A stretch of DNA of 64,000 nucleotides from Albula goreensis (lineage: Eukaryota; Chordata; Actinopteri; Albuliformes; Albulidae), in the NCBI GenBank assembly GCA_022829145.1, contig CM040743.1, positions 33,002,841 to 33,066,840 on the forward strand, given 5' to 3'. This document shows positions 36,101-47,784 of this stretch, piece by piece. The notes below the pieces were generated by a model, which had not been told where the DNA came from, did no database searches, and was given only the letters and a program-made list of their open reading frames with translations. Numbering within the stretch: the first letter of the stretch is position 1; each line of letters begins with the position of its first letter. A program made the position numbers and the translations under genes.

Positions 36101-39100
36101 CCACGCCAAAACAACACTGGGATTTGCCTTGGCCACACTGGGCTGAGACGACACAGATCATTTCCATTAAAGATCCACACTGAGACTGTAATCAGACACC
36201 TCCGAGAGAACACTGAGATGAGCTCCACTTACACAGCAATACGCTGAGCCTCAGACAAGACCGAACAGCACTGAGATCAGATTTATTCATGCTGCGAGAT
36301 AAGAGCGGAGATCTGATTATTCACACTGAGCTAACATGAAAGACAAAGAGAAGAAAACTCTCCCTGCTAAATTAGCCAGTGCTTGCTTCTTTCCCTCTAA
36401 AAAAAAAAAAAAGACTGCCTTCAGAAAAACTGAATTTGGCACTGGACCAGACAAGGAAGTCCCATATGGTCATGCACTCAGTTTTATTTTCAGCAAGCAA
36501 CAAAATATTCTTGTCACATCCACTATACCTTGACGCTACTGTAAACATTATGCTATTACTTAAACAAGTGGCAGCCTAGGTCATGCTGTTGCAATATTCA
36601 CTAGCATCTGCATAACCTCCCTCAGCATGACTTATGATAAAACTATTATTTGACTGTAAGATTAATCAATCAAACAGTATGCTACAATTAAACTGACAAA
36701 TTGACTCCCTAATTTGGGTTGGCTCATTATAAGAGCCCTGAAGACAATGTTGTCTTTTATGAAGACAAAATCAGATTAAATGCAAAACAGGCAAAATGAC
36801 AAGATAAGGACTTGTTTAATTTCACAGTGATGACTACCTGGTTTGACTCCATTGGGCATTTCTTTCCTTCTTCATTTGCTGAGGGGCTGAAGCAGTGTGG
36901 TTATTTGGTAAAGCTGGGGTCGGGCCTTGCCAATCACGAAAGGAATTCTCTACATGTATCTCTCAAAGCCCAAAGCCCAGACAGGACCTGGGGGTGTTTT
37001 CTACTTCTCTTAAAATGTTGGATGAGATGAATGTACCAGGAATGATGGTTTCAGTGGGAATTCACAGGTGAGGAAAGAGTGACGAGGAAGATGGGTAGGA
37101 TGGCCAGGATGGGCATAAGAGTTGTGAAATGTGACTTAGATGAGACAGTGAAATGAGAGCGAGATGTATGTGACGGATATGACAGACGAGGTGTGCGTGA
37201 CAGGTGTGGCTGTTTGAGATTGATGTGTCCTTACTTGCCAGGGCCTCTTCATCTTGATGGCGATGACATGGAAGCGGTAACAGCAAAGCTCACAGGTCCA
37301 GGAGCCCCTCTCGCTGATCCATTTCAGCAGGCACTGCTGGTGGGTGTAGCGCACCGAGCCATCACACCGGCAGGGATTCAGCAGGTCCCCCTGTGGGCAC
37401 AGGAGAGAGCCGGTCACTGCTGTCTCACAATTTGGGCCAAGCGGAATAGGTTAAGGACAGATTCTGCCCCCAAGCACCAAATACAGTGGAATCACAAGCA
37501 GAGCTCCTATCCATCCAACACATTGACAACAGGATTCTAAAATATTGTAAAATGACAAAATGCATGTCTTCAATATTGTAAAATAAAAAATGAGGCTCCT
37601 TTTTGCAAAAAAGTTCACTCCTTTTTGCAGAGCTCCCAAAAGATTTTGATACAATTTTTGATTATATATCTATGTCTATCTGGCTTCTGCCAGTAAGAAG
37701 GTAATCCCTCCAATAATATTGGAGAAGGGTAAATTCATTTAATGTAACAGGTTTGTGTAAATTGGTCAGGAATTAGCTGCTGCGCAGAGAAAGGTCTCCC
37801 AATCAGGGCATGGGGAAATCAGTCAATACACATAGTGTATGTCTGCCAGAATAGGAGTTGACAGTTTGGAGACACAAGCAAATGACTTTTAAAAAGGGTT
37901 GGGCTGTATACATAAACCAATTAAACATTCATGGGTTCCAACAAGACTCTATTTACAAACCAAATTGAACTTAACGAGAATTCACAAGGTGTAGCACTGT
38001 GTTTTTGTGCTTAATGAATTAGGCCTGTGACCAGAAGATCAAAGTCTCCTTGACCGGAATGAATACCCATAATTGCCTCAGTTAATACGCTGACAATAAT
38101 AACAATAATGATAGCATGTAACACCCAATAAATGCTCAGATGATATTTCTCGTCATAATAAAAGAGGCCTTTGAGTTAGAACGATTTTAGTGGGGAGCTT
38201 GTAGGAGGATAAGAGAACAAAGATTCTGTTGAGTGTGGCTGACATGCAATCTGGAACAGAATGCCAGACCTCAAACCCAACGAAAAAAAAGGCTTTGCAC
38301 TGACTTTGTTAAACATCATACATTTGAATCTGTTGGAAAATGTGAGCTCCAAAGAATTTCTCAGGTTAAGCTAAGTAGTCAGTATATTAATGGTAAAATA
38401 TGAAAGATTCTATAATAGAATCTATCCTCTTTCCATATCGGTTTGTCGGTTGTATTTTTCTCCATTTACAAAGGCTATGCCATTGACAACAATTAATGAT
38501 CTATCTTTTCATGAGATCCACTGTGAGTGGCTTCTTATTACCATATTAAACATATTGGTCAGTGGCCTCATTTTTCACTGTGTCATATCGCTCTCATGGG
38601 TTTGCAAAAGCCGCGGTACTCCACACCAACCGTTAATGAGTGCTGGGGACGTATGTATGGTAAGAGAGACACTATAGAAATAAAAATTCCACATTAGTCT
38701 CATCCATTAAAAGTAATGTATGAACGTATCGCTGAGTTGGGACACTATACTGGACTGAATATGAATCTTAGTTCTAATGCAATTCAGTGCTGGCTACAGC
38801 AGAGTTCTGCACAGCTTACAGCGTCAAATGTCTAACTGCTATAGGAATGGCAAAACAATTCCTGCAATAATACTGTGTGGAAAGTAAGACTAAAGATTTA
38901 AATAAGTGCAATACTACAAGAATATGAGCAGTAATAGAGATGCATGGACATCCAATATGTGCTGAAGGATGTTGCTTATTGTTACACGCCTCCTCAGCAG
39001 GGCACCAGAATAAAATGTCCACTCAAAAAGGCATTGGCTTGGTTTCAGGACATGCTGTTAGCACCTTGCATCAGTTCTACATTTAACTGGATACTGCATT

Positions 39101-40175
39101 CTATATTTTCCCTGTCCACTGTCAAAAATTATAGTTTACTGAGAAGCAGACATGAGTGAAATATATGGTTTTTTGAATTCTCAGTCTTTTTAGATTGCCG
39201 AAAATATAGGAGAATTGCCAATCAATCATGTCAGTATCAAAAATGTAAAATCAAATGGAAGAAAACTGTTCCCTTTACAATAGGCATAAATCTAGAATGT
39301 ACTGGTCTGAACTAGTATAAAGTCTGTTGAGTACTTATGAATACGATGCACGATTTTTAGGAGACCACTGGTGACACTGCTCTAAAACTTTATCTGTGAT
39401 TCCTGCATCTTCCTGACTCAACAAACAAATCTGTGACACAGTACAAAATCTGTTGTGAGATGACTAAGAGTGAGGTAATGGATCAGAACGTCAAGGCGAA
39501 ACTCAAATGAAAAAGCTATCTACAGAGTGCATCTCCCTAACCTCTAGGCCAAACTGCTGCCATGTGGCTATGCCAGGTTACCATTTCTACCCTTTGTTAC
39601 AGCGAAATTCCCCTTCCTTTTATGAGCCAATGCTGGCAGCTCCCCCGCATAATATCACACAACGGAGGAAGTGTATCAGATTGCATTCAGGCACCAGTTA
39701 AAACCGTGGAACATAGAGGCCAGTGGCGTGGCTTAGCAAACCTACATTAGTAGCAGGAAGCGGAAGAAAGCAACTAGAGTTGATGGAACGGCGGATTTGC
39801 TAATGACTGAGCATCCATTATTGTCTCCAGACTACTCGGAGACGGGGGAGCGCATTCCGTCATCGATGGCATCCTTTCTTCCTCGAGAAAGATTCTCATC
39901 CTTCGAAGCAACCCGCTTCCCCACTCCATGAGTGTTTTGTCGACTTCTCTGCATTGGTGGGGGAACGAGCATCCAATCAGCCATTCCCGTTTGAATGCTA
40001 AGCTGAGAATCTCTGTAGTAAAGCCAGCTCTTTTTGACATTGTGCGAACACACTGATTTTAGAAACGGAGGTGTCAGGCAGCGTGAGAGTACGGCACATC
40101 TCATTAGGGGCCCGAAATGGTATAGGGTGATTTTTTTCCTGTACAATGTGAGAGTTATTATCTGTGCATGATTTG

Positions 40176-40209
<34 letters not shown>

Positions 40210-41452
40210 GGGGGAGTTGGGTATGTTGTTTACAGAAGCAGTTTTCAGTTTTGTGTTTTTTTAGCCTTACCCCACGTATAACGGTGTCAATTAGATGACT
40301 AATTCATGCAAATCAGATCCGACTGGATTGGAATAACTTAATTTTGTGTTCTGCCTTTTAAAATACTGTTGACTTTTCCAATGAGTCATTTGAACTATGT
40401 AAGATGTCCCTTAACGAGTAACTTCGCTCTTTACTGTTGTCCACACCACACAAAGGATAATGGAGCCTATGAATAACATTAGCCATTTGAAATCCGTCAT
40501 ACCAGGGCTAGCTGGGCCTAATTGCACTAACACGTGGCGTGATAGGTAGGCTCTTAACTGTTAACTGCCTTCCTTAAAAAAATGTACACTGGAAGTTAAT
40601 TATGAACTGTAAGATTTTAGCAAACATTCACACAGTAGCTAGCTAAGTAACGTTTGCTAGTTTCCTTTTCAAGCTATGAAACGTAGGATGAATTACATAA
40701 TTAATGTACTGGAAATTAAGAGAGATTTAACTACGTTGGGCAAACTATGTAACTATCTCTAGTTAGCTAGCTACACATTAATTTATAGAAAAAAAAAAAC
40801 TCACCTATCATACAAACACATTTGGGCAGCTGCGGATGGTTTTCAAGGCTATATTTATATAACACAGTATCTTAGCTTACAATAACCAGAAGAAAGTTAT
40901 CTTAAGACAGGCTTGCAATCTAACAAGTAGCCGAGCAGCCGTGTCACTGTAGCCAAACTGAGAGCAAGTTTTCATGCGCTGTCTATGGTGCTGAAGTACA
41001 GGAAAGCTCCGAGCCAGGTGACATAAGCACACAAGTCAAGGCAAACCGTAATGATTTTAGAGGGACTTCGAAAACTGTACGGTTATCCAAGTTACCTGTT
41101 CTGCTCCCTGGAAGCAAATTCGACAGCTTGGAGTAGGGCTGCAGTTCTCACTACTGCAGTCGGAATGATCCGTTTCCGTCTTCCCACAACTCTCTCCGAG
41201 CTTATCAGTACTCTGTAAACAGTACGTTTCGCAATTTGTGTCAGCATTGCATCCACTGTGCCCTTCTCTGGGATTTGCATCCAAAGACTCTTCCTCTGTA
41301 ACTCCTTTGTGCCCTTGGGTACCGCCGGTGTGAGCATGTCCTTCCAAATCGCTTGGTTGATGGTCCACGCTGGTGTGAATTACTGTAGCGCCTCCCCGTG
41401 GCTCGCCCTCTGTACCCCTGCAAAACGGACCCGCCTCTCCCTCTACGTTCAT
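33139..41452 (-). CDS. MARCHF11: MARCHF11-type membrane-associated RING-CH E3 ubiquitin ligase (4 exons)
   Basis: E3 ligase that ubiquitinates membrane proteins in the endosome/Golgi system. Exons on the - strand: 41452-41096, 37390-37235, 34497-34305, 33470-33139, giving 1038 nt and 345 aa; all phases agree. Residues 1-105 are a divergent polar N-terminus. The RING-CH ligands are all present: C110, C113, C126, C128, H136, C139, C152, C155. Two membrane segments follow, around 183-206 and 219-242 ([39 protein letters not shown]). The C-terminal cytosolic tail ([19 protein letters not shown]) ends [10 protein letters not shown], a class I PDZ ligand shared with mammalian MARCHF11. The RING and membrane region is also close to MARCHF4/9, but the ending and the ZNF622/MYO10 neighbourhood favour MARCHF11. 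The start ATG at 41452 lies in a CpG-rich segment. Human is about 402 aa; the shortfall lies mainly in the N-terminal tail. Confidence 0.9.
33471..34304 (-). other. MARCHF11 intron 3
   Basis: Short AT-rich intron between the exons encoding the second membrane segment. Donor GTAAG (reverse of 34300-34304) and acceptor TTTCGCAG. Nothing else recognised. Confidence 0.6.
34546..36330. repeat. Degenerate minisatellite-like repeat in MARCHF11 intron 2
   Basis: A core like GAGATGAGCTCCACCCA recurs with variation on the + strand. Examples are AAGATAAGCTCCACCCATCC at 34556, GAGATGAGCTCTGCCCCC near 34597, GGAGTAAGCTCCATCCACCC near 34684, AAATAAGCACCACCCATC near 34728, GAGATAAGCCGCACCCGT near 35640, and GAGATGAGCTCCACTTACA near 36216. 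Linkers are often CACTGAGA/AACACTG-like. Spacing is about 40-90 bases at the left end and looser to the right. An ageing tandem array is the simplest reading. Confidence 0.55.
34960..35130. mobile_element. Fish LINE-tail-like fragment (L2/Maui type) with CA repeat
   Basis: CGCCCTGGACAGGTTGTCAG, then TCCATTCCAGGGCC, then a CA microsatellite (35033-35071), TGCATGTCTCTGCATGTC and GGGAATCGAACC. This order resembles the 3' end of L2/Maui-type LINEs and derived SINEs that are widespread in fish. The call rests on remembered consensus features, not a search. Confidence 0.45.
37391..41095 (-). other. MARCHF11 intron 1 (3.7 kb)
   Basis: AT-rich intron with a GT microsatellite at 40182-40209 and several GCTAGCT-type words near 40630-40770. 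No coding sequence was recognised. Confidence 0.5.
40182..40209. repeat. GT microsatellite
   Basis: Uninterrupted GT run of about 14 units in MARCHF11 intron 1. Confidence 0.85.
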
Positions 41453-42080
41453 TTCAAATAAACAAACGCACAGAGCTAAATAAAATAAGCTTACGGAACA
41501 AAATAAACGCGATACGAGTAAATTTAAGCAATATTTCTAAATGGTTGCCGAGGACGTTGAAATCCAAATCGCGCGATGCGCCCAAGTGCAACAAATGACG
41601 TTAAAGCAGTTTGGCAAAGTTAGAGGAAAACCGACTCTCCCATGTGTAGTCGGTCTTGTGGTTTAACGGCTGTTCTCCTGGCAGGTTCATATCCAAACAG
41701 ATCGCGAGCAATGGAGGGCTTGCAGGAAACCGACACCGTTTGGAACGCGAGTCTCTTCACCTGGGTCGCGTTACCAAGGAAACTGAGAATTTAATAAACG
41801 CAAGATAAACTTTCCAGGCACAAGCACACGAGTCTGTCACACATGAAAATGCGCCGAGCCTTGTCCTCGCGGCTTCCACAAGCGAGACCGCTAAATGATA
41901 AGGGAATGACAGCAGATTGAGCCGGTTTGATCTCATACTGGGCTTGCCATAGGTACAGTCTGCAGAAGCTATCCATGCGTGTCGTGGAAGAAAATGAATG
42001 TGATAATGCGTGGCTGTCGAGACGCTCCTTTTCCTCGCCTTTTGCTTCCTGCTGGCTTAAAAGGTCTCGCGCTGACCCAG
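41096..42080 (-). promoter_or_regulatory. CpG-rich 5' region of MARCHF11 (candidate promoter)
   Basis: CpG dinucleotides are dense compared with the AT-rich flanks (for example CGCGCGATGCGC near 41570, GGTCGCGTTACC near 41763, GCGCCGAGCC near 41852). The cluster covers coding exon 1 and about 600 bases upstream of the ATG at 41452. No clear TATA element was seen. A CpG-type promoter is inferred from position and composition. Confidence 0.45.
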
Positions 42081-44149
42081 TCGCACATGAGAGCTATTCG
42101 GTGAGTATGACAGTGCACGTTCGTGTTATCCAGTAAATTTTTAAATAAAACATCTCTCGATACATCAGATTAAGCCCGCTGTCCTTACCACTGCAAGAGG
42201 TGTTTGCATTTTATGAATGTCAGTACGTTTATATTTGTTGAAAATGTATTATTAGAAAATATATCGATCGCGGATTTTAATATCTGTTATGTATGAAGCA
42301 AAAAGAAAGTGGGCCTACCTGCAGAATTCCGGGGTGTGGGGGGCGGGAGAGGGGAGGGGGGTGGGTCGGGGCTAAGCAGTAGCCTAATTAACCTGTTAGT
42401 TCAAAATGAAAATTAGGTGCCTATGGCGTGTCAGTACTCCTCTAAACTAACTACAGTTTTTTTTTTTTTTTTTTTAAATCTTTGCTTCCAGTTTGCATAG
42501 CCTAAGTGATGTCCTTTGCAGCCCACTTACTTGTGGAGTCTCACAAGGAAATCAGTAAACAGTAAAATCTATACTAATGTACTGAGCATGTGATACAGAG
42601 ATAGAGGGCCTAATACAGGTTTCATATAGGCTATGATCTCCATTGCATCATAATATGTAACTGAAAGACTTTTCTGCCTTCAGATTGTTTTTAAAACCCA
42701 TGATAGCTGTTAATAACGAAAACTCTGTGCCCTTTTGATATAGCACATTTAGCCCTCAGCATAAGATACAAAGTTTGGACCCCAGATGAATGAAGGAAAC
42801 TGTATTTCATCATCGTCCTCAAAAATGATAGATAGGCCCTTTCATTGATTGAATTCTCAGCAGATCTCCACAGCTTCTCTCTTCTTGAGAAGTTGGTGAA
42901 AAAAAACCCACAGGCACACGGCACCACACGGGCCTCTTAAGACCTCAGTGGAAAGCAGCCATTTCCTGTCATAATCAGGATGGAACACTTCGCCAGATGA
43001 CATCATATTATTTCTGGCCCGAGGAACCAGCTCTCCATTGACGCCTTCCCCCTCTCTCACTTGCCGTTCGCAGACAGGCTGTGATATTTTTGAGGCTCCA
43101 ATGCAAAGCTTCGAATGGTTAGATGGTATATAGGGATCTAAATCCTTATTTAATAATTCAGTTGACTATTTTCTTCTGTTTACCAATGAACATGTCATCG
43201 ATAAATATTAAAAATGGACAAATTTTGGTGCTATGTAATATAAGGGAATTGAAAACGTTTTGTGAATGAACATCACGTCTAGTATAAATCATCACCTTAT
43301 TAAAAGGTTGGTTGGTCATTGCATTAGTTGGAGGGGAAATACATATTTAGTCTCTGATAATTTAAGATAGCTGGGACTCCTGTTGATAAGCCACAAAGTG
43401 CTGGCTGTCTGAAGGAGGTATTCCTACAGTGGGTCTGTCCTTTTGATGATGCGTAGGGTACTGCTTCCAGAAGAAAAACAGTAATGCACGCTAATGCAAC
43501 AAAGTAAATTATTACTCACGGTAAATCATTACCTACAAAAGGGATCAATACCAGACCTGTCTACTACATTATAAGAGCGTGGTTATAGAAGTGGGGTAAT
43601 GGGGTATTTTCTACCCCGTTTCTCGGGTGTCAAATGATGCGTGTAATTGAACGGCTTGATGACACACTGTAATTATGGCAAACAAGGCAGACTCACCGAT
43701 AACAGGTTTCAGTCGTGTTTCCTAGTGCTCTGTTGACCCCCCCAGTGAACACTGAGAATTCTGTGGACCTTGAATATTTACAAACCAATTGTCAAAGAAC
43801 CCTATAATAGCAAATATGTGCTTTCACCCATTGAAATAGTAGCTATATGAATAGTCTACAGAATAATGAAAAATAGAACACAGTGTGAAATAGCTAATTG
43901 TATTGTGCATTGTTGACAGACTTTATACGCCTACTACACTCACATAATTCCTTTTGTATGTGTACATACAAAGTAGAAAAATTGAATAGAAAAATTGACT
44001 GAAACTCCAAATCAAGGACTCGTTTTTTGAAGTAAATAAATCGCAACTAAAAGGGGGTTTATGTCGGTAGTCACCCTCAGATGTCTTTGCTATAAAAGAC
44101 GTTAAAATCAGCAGTTAAATATGTGAGTTTCTAATGCATCATGAGAGAT

Positions 44150-44620
44150 ACAGGCTAATATAGCTCATTCCCGAATCTCAGGTCACTAAACACAATAATA
44201 ATGGTGTCAAAGGAACATGGAGGCTTACATAAAAGGGACAACGGCATTGGAGGAGCAGTATTAGCTATCCAAGTTCACCAGTCAAGTACATCTGCACAGT
44301 GGAGCAAAGTAATATGGTTTGATAAGCAGAATTTTGGTGATTATTTGTTCCCAGCCATTACATCTGATGGTGGATCTGTTATAGTATGACCACGTTAAGG
44401 GAGTTATTTGGTCTAATTATTGCCCAGAATAATAGAATTATGACCAAGGAATATGAATGGATGTTTCCATAATCTAATGATTAAGTTCCATGATAACACC
44501 CCCATTCATTATGGTAGATGAATTCAAATCATGAACACCAGAGTGAAGTCAAATATATTCCATGGCCTTCCCAATTACCAGATTGAAACATCATTGAAAA
44601 TTGATCATTTATGGTTTTTT
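44150..44620 (+). pseudogene. Decayed Tc1/mariner-type (DD34E) transposase
   Basis: Pieces of the three catalytic blocks occur in order: QWSKVIWFDKQNF with the first Asp at 44321; GGSVIV ending at 44386, followed by TGA where the family has Trp; DNTPIH with the second Asp at 44492; and WPSQLPD-stop-NIIEN at 44563-44601. The second Asp to Glu distance is about 34-35 codons, as in DD34E elements. The first to second Asp distance is about 57 codons, shorter than usual, suggesting an internal deletion. Multiple stops and frame changes show it is dead. I could not define the terminal inverted repeats. Confidence 0.8.
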
Positions 44621-47128
44621 TTTTTTGACATTTTCTGCAAAGAATACACATGGGGAAAGAATTGCAGGATAACAAAAGCTAAATCATTGGTTATACAAAT
44701 TTGTTTTATATTGCAAACAATTGTGTAGCTTTCTGATGCATAACATAGCAATTCATAGTTAAATAGAAGTCCAAAATAAGGTACCTACCTATGCTGTAAA
44801 ATGAAACTACAAATACCAGTTTTATTGTTATCTTTATCAGTACCAATGCAAACAGGTGAACACTGAAACATACATTTCAATTGAAAAAAGTTTGAAAACT
44901 CCTCAACCTTAATTTTCAATGGTATAGGAGAACAAGTTTTGCAAGACATAAATAACATCTGTATCTACCTACTCCTTCAGGCTATACAAATACTTATTTA
45001 CTGTATTGTTTTATGTATCATAAGCCACCTGACCTTGACTGCCTACCGACTTGCCTACCCTTGAATGAATTCTCACTTACCTTGAACTTTTATTGCTCCA
45101 TCCAGTACTTTCCTTGGTTAATAGCTCTGTTTCTCTGAAATATTGATGTGTATTACTGTCTCTTACCATTTCAGTTTCAGGTTTGAAATGATTTTGTATC
45201 AGACAGTGAAAGGTGAATAGTATTAAAATATTTAATATATATATAGAAAATACATATTTTTGCTGTAATCTGCCAGTGCAACACAAGCTTATTGAAGGTG
45301 TGTGGAAATTTTATCTGACAGGAACTCTTGCTGCTGGCTACAAAATGAGAATAGCCTCCTCAAACAATTATAAGGATTTAAATCAATAAAGAATCTTAAT
45401 TATTTAAATTGATTTAATATTATTTTTCCAAAAAGTATAGAGTATTTTACTTGAAGTTCCCCACAGGGAAAAAATTGTTATAATCTTTTCTACCATTACC
45501 AAATGCACTGTGGCAAAGCAACAGATCAGAGTAGAAAACATTGATCGTCTGAGCATGAATATTTTGAGAGCTTGCAGCCGTTTCTACTGACTGACAGCTG
45601 AAAATCAGTTGCATTAGTGGGGCTTTCGGTGATCAGACTGAATCGATAAAAAGGACGACATGTCAAGATAGAACTTGCCAACCCTGACTGAGATTTCGTT
45701 TTATGACGGGGGCGCACTAGGTTACAGACAAATACCCTGATTGCATGGCAGATCTACAGAAACACAGTGCATTCGTTTTTGAAAATATGAAAATGGATAT
45801 ACATGATAAATGTAACAGACATCTACATACATACACACACACACACACCAACACATCAGAGAGTAAAGGTATTATACATTATACACAGCGCTTTGAGGGA
45901 AGATGGTTGTGAAAAAATAAGTAGATCAGCTACTCTACAATGTTGGCCTTTACATTCAGTCAGGCAAAAATGGCAAGGGCTACCACCTCCAGTCTTCATA
46001 TGAATGAATCAATTCCATTTCCCCTGCTGTCTGCACCTCTTCCCCTGCCTACGTTCCCCGGCGCAGTGCGTTCGGTGGGCTGAGCGCCTCGCCCATATTT
46101 GCAGCCACATTGATCCACGAAAGGAAAACGAACTCGCTGCCAAAGATGCAGAGGCCACAAACAGAACGCACACTCATTCATTATCCCGCCCCTGCAGGAC
46201 GTTATCGGTGGCAGGGCGTCCATCAACGACGACGCTCAGACGAGGGCGTACAGCGGCAAGCCCTCCGTCCCCCAAGACCCACCCCCAATCCCCCCGCTCC
46301 CTGGCTAAATTAATAGCACAACATCCGTTGTTTGAGAGGGGCGAGTTTATATTTTGTGCCCCACCATGACTCCTGTGCTGAAGACAGGGGACAAGTGCAA
46401 GACTTATCTCAACCTTAGCTGAACACAGGCAGTGCCACTTGTTCCATTACTCCCTCAATCAATCATGCCGTTCAGAGATTTATTGGGACAAAACCTTGAT
46501 GATAGCCTTTTAATGCTTGGAAAATCTGCACTTGGCAATCAGAACAGTCGCATTCATCATCACTACGGATTTCAAAAAGAATCTCTTTAGGTCTCCTTTG
46601 ATGCCTAAACACTTAAATGTTACCACTTCATTATTCAGCTATTATTATCCTTGATGTCTCTGCACAGAGCTGAGAGACCAGAGTAACTGCGTTCTTTTCA
46701 CATAAAATGAAGTGCGGTCCCGCCACAGGAATTAACCATTTATTCTGCGATACTTAAATTTTAATGCAATGTAGCCGGTGGCAATGGTTCAGCCCTCATT
46801 TGAAACAGGATGTGGGTGGGGAGTGGTCTTGTGGTGTTCACCTTCACTTCATCCCTGAGATGTAGCAGCTGACCTAAAACGTATCTCTGACCAGACAGCC
46901 CCGCCAAAGCTGCTGAGGATTATCCCCGCAGGTGCGCTTCCCACTCGATAAGCACAGGGAGAGTGGAGAGCTGTGAGGGAAAGCCAACGAAATGCATCCC
47001 ATTGGTGAAAGCCTGGTACCATTACAAAAAGACAGCTTAGTTCCTACTCTGGAGAAAGAGATGTACCAGAGAAGAGTGTGCTGGACATTAAGACCTGTTA
47101 CCTCTGAGCATTACACAAATATTATATA

Positions 47129-47180
47129 TGTGTGTGTGTGTGTGCGCGTGTGTGTATAGTGTATATGTGTGTATATGTTT
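47129..47180. repeat. Compound TG/TA microsatellite
   Basis: TG run with CG and TA interruptions, followed by a T run, downstream of ZNF622. Confidence 0.75.
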
Positions 47181-47493
47181 TTTTTTTTCTCTCTGGAACT
47201 TAATTTCAAGGAATCTTAGTTGTACGGAAGGTACAATCTACTTCCTGTGTTTAATGCATTTAAATAAAAGCTCAAAAAACTGAATTTCTTACTTCATTTT
47301 AATGTATTACAACGCTGTGAAATTAATTACATTTCCCCCACAATGGATTTTTTTGATTATGTATTATTAGATAAAATGTATTAATATTCTTTCAGATAGA
47401 ACAAATACAAAATCATCCTGGAAAGTTCTAATTCCCAAGGGTGTTTACAAAGCTTTAGCAGCAAGGTGAGTTAATTAACTTTAATCTGTCAAA

Positions 47494-47499
47494 TTTATT
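47494..47499 (-). terminator. Candidate poly(A) signal for ZNF622
   Basis: TTTATT on the + strand, read as AATAAA on the - strand, about 290 bases after the ZNF622 stop codon. It is the nearest canonical word in a suitable position. The downstream GT-rich element is weak, so the assignment is tentative. Confidence 0.35.
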
Positions 47500-47784
47500 A
47501 CCTGCGTCTCCAATAAATTACCACAGAATAGGATAGCACTGTGTGCTAGCGGTGGGAGAGCTAGCCTTAATGTGTGGATCTGGCTATCAAACACTATGAA
47601 CCAATCCATGCTCTCCTTGGCTAAGCACCTAGATTGGCCCTGGTCAATGAGTCACTGGTGGTGCATGACAGCTCTACTCATCTTGACGTCTGTAAAACTT
47701 GCTGTTTGACCGCAGTGTTGGCTGTCACATAGGAAGAGCAGATCACGAAGAGGAGTTTTCCCCCCACAGAAAGGCACGGCTGGA

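Larger units (their letters stand above)
34498..37234 (-). other. MARCHF11 intron 2 with degenerate tandem repeat and L2-like fragment
   Basis: A 2.7-kb intron containing a degenerate roughly 45-55 bp repeat (34546-34755 and more weakly 35590-36310), a LINE-tail-like fragment with a CA microsatellite (about 34960-35130), and otherwise AT-rich sequence. No exon was seen. Confidence 0.55.
41453..47784. other. Intergenic region between MARCHF11 5' end and ZNF622 3' end
   Basis: Contains the CpG-rich MARCHF11 upstream part, a 19-base poly(T) (42457-42475), a decayed Tc1-like transposase (44150-44620), CA and GT microsatellites (45832-45848, 47129-47180) and a GC-rich patch at 46000-46370. No intact gene was recognised. 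Confidence 0.5.

Noticed and set aside
46004..46369. 121-codon + strand frame as a gene
   Set aside because: No recognisable domain, and frames are open on both strands because of GC content. Kept only as a GC-rich patch.
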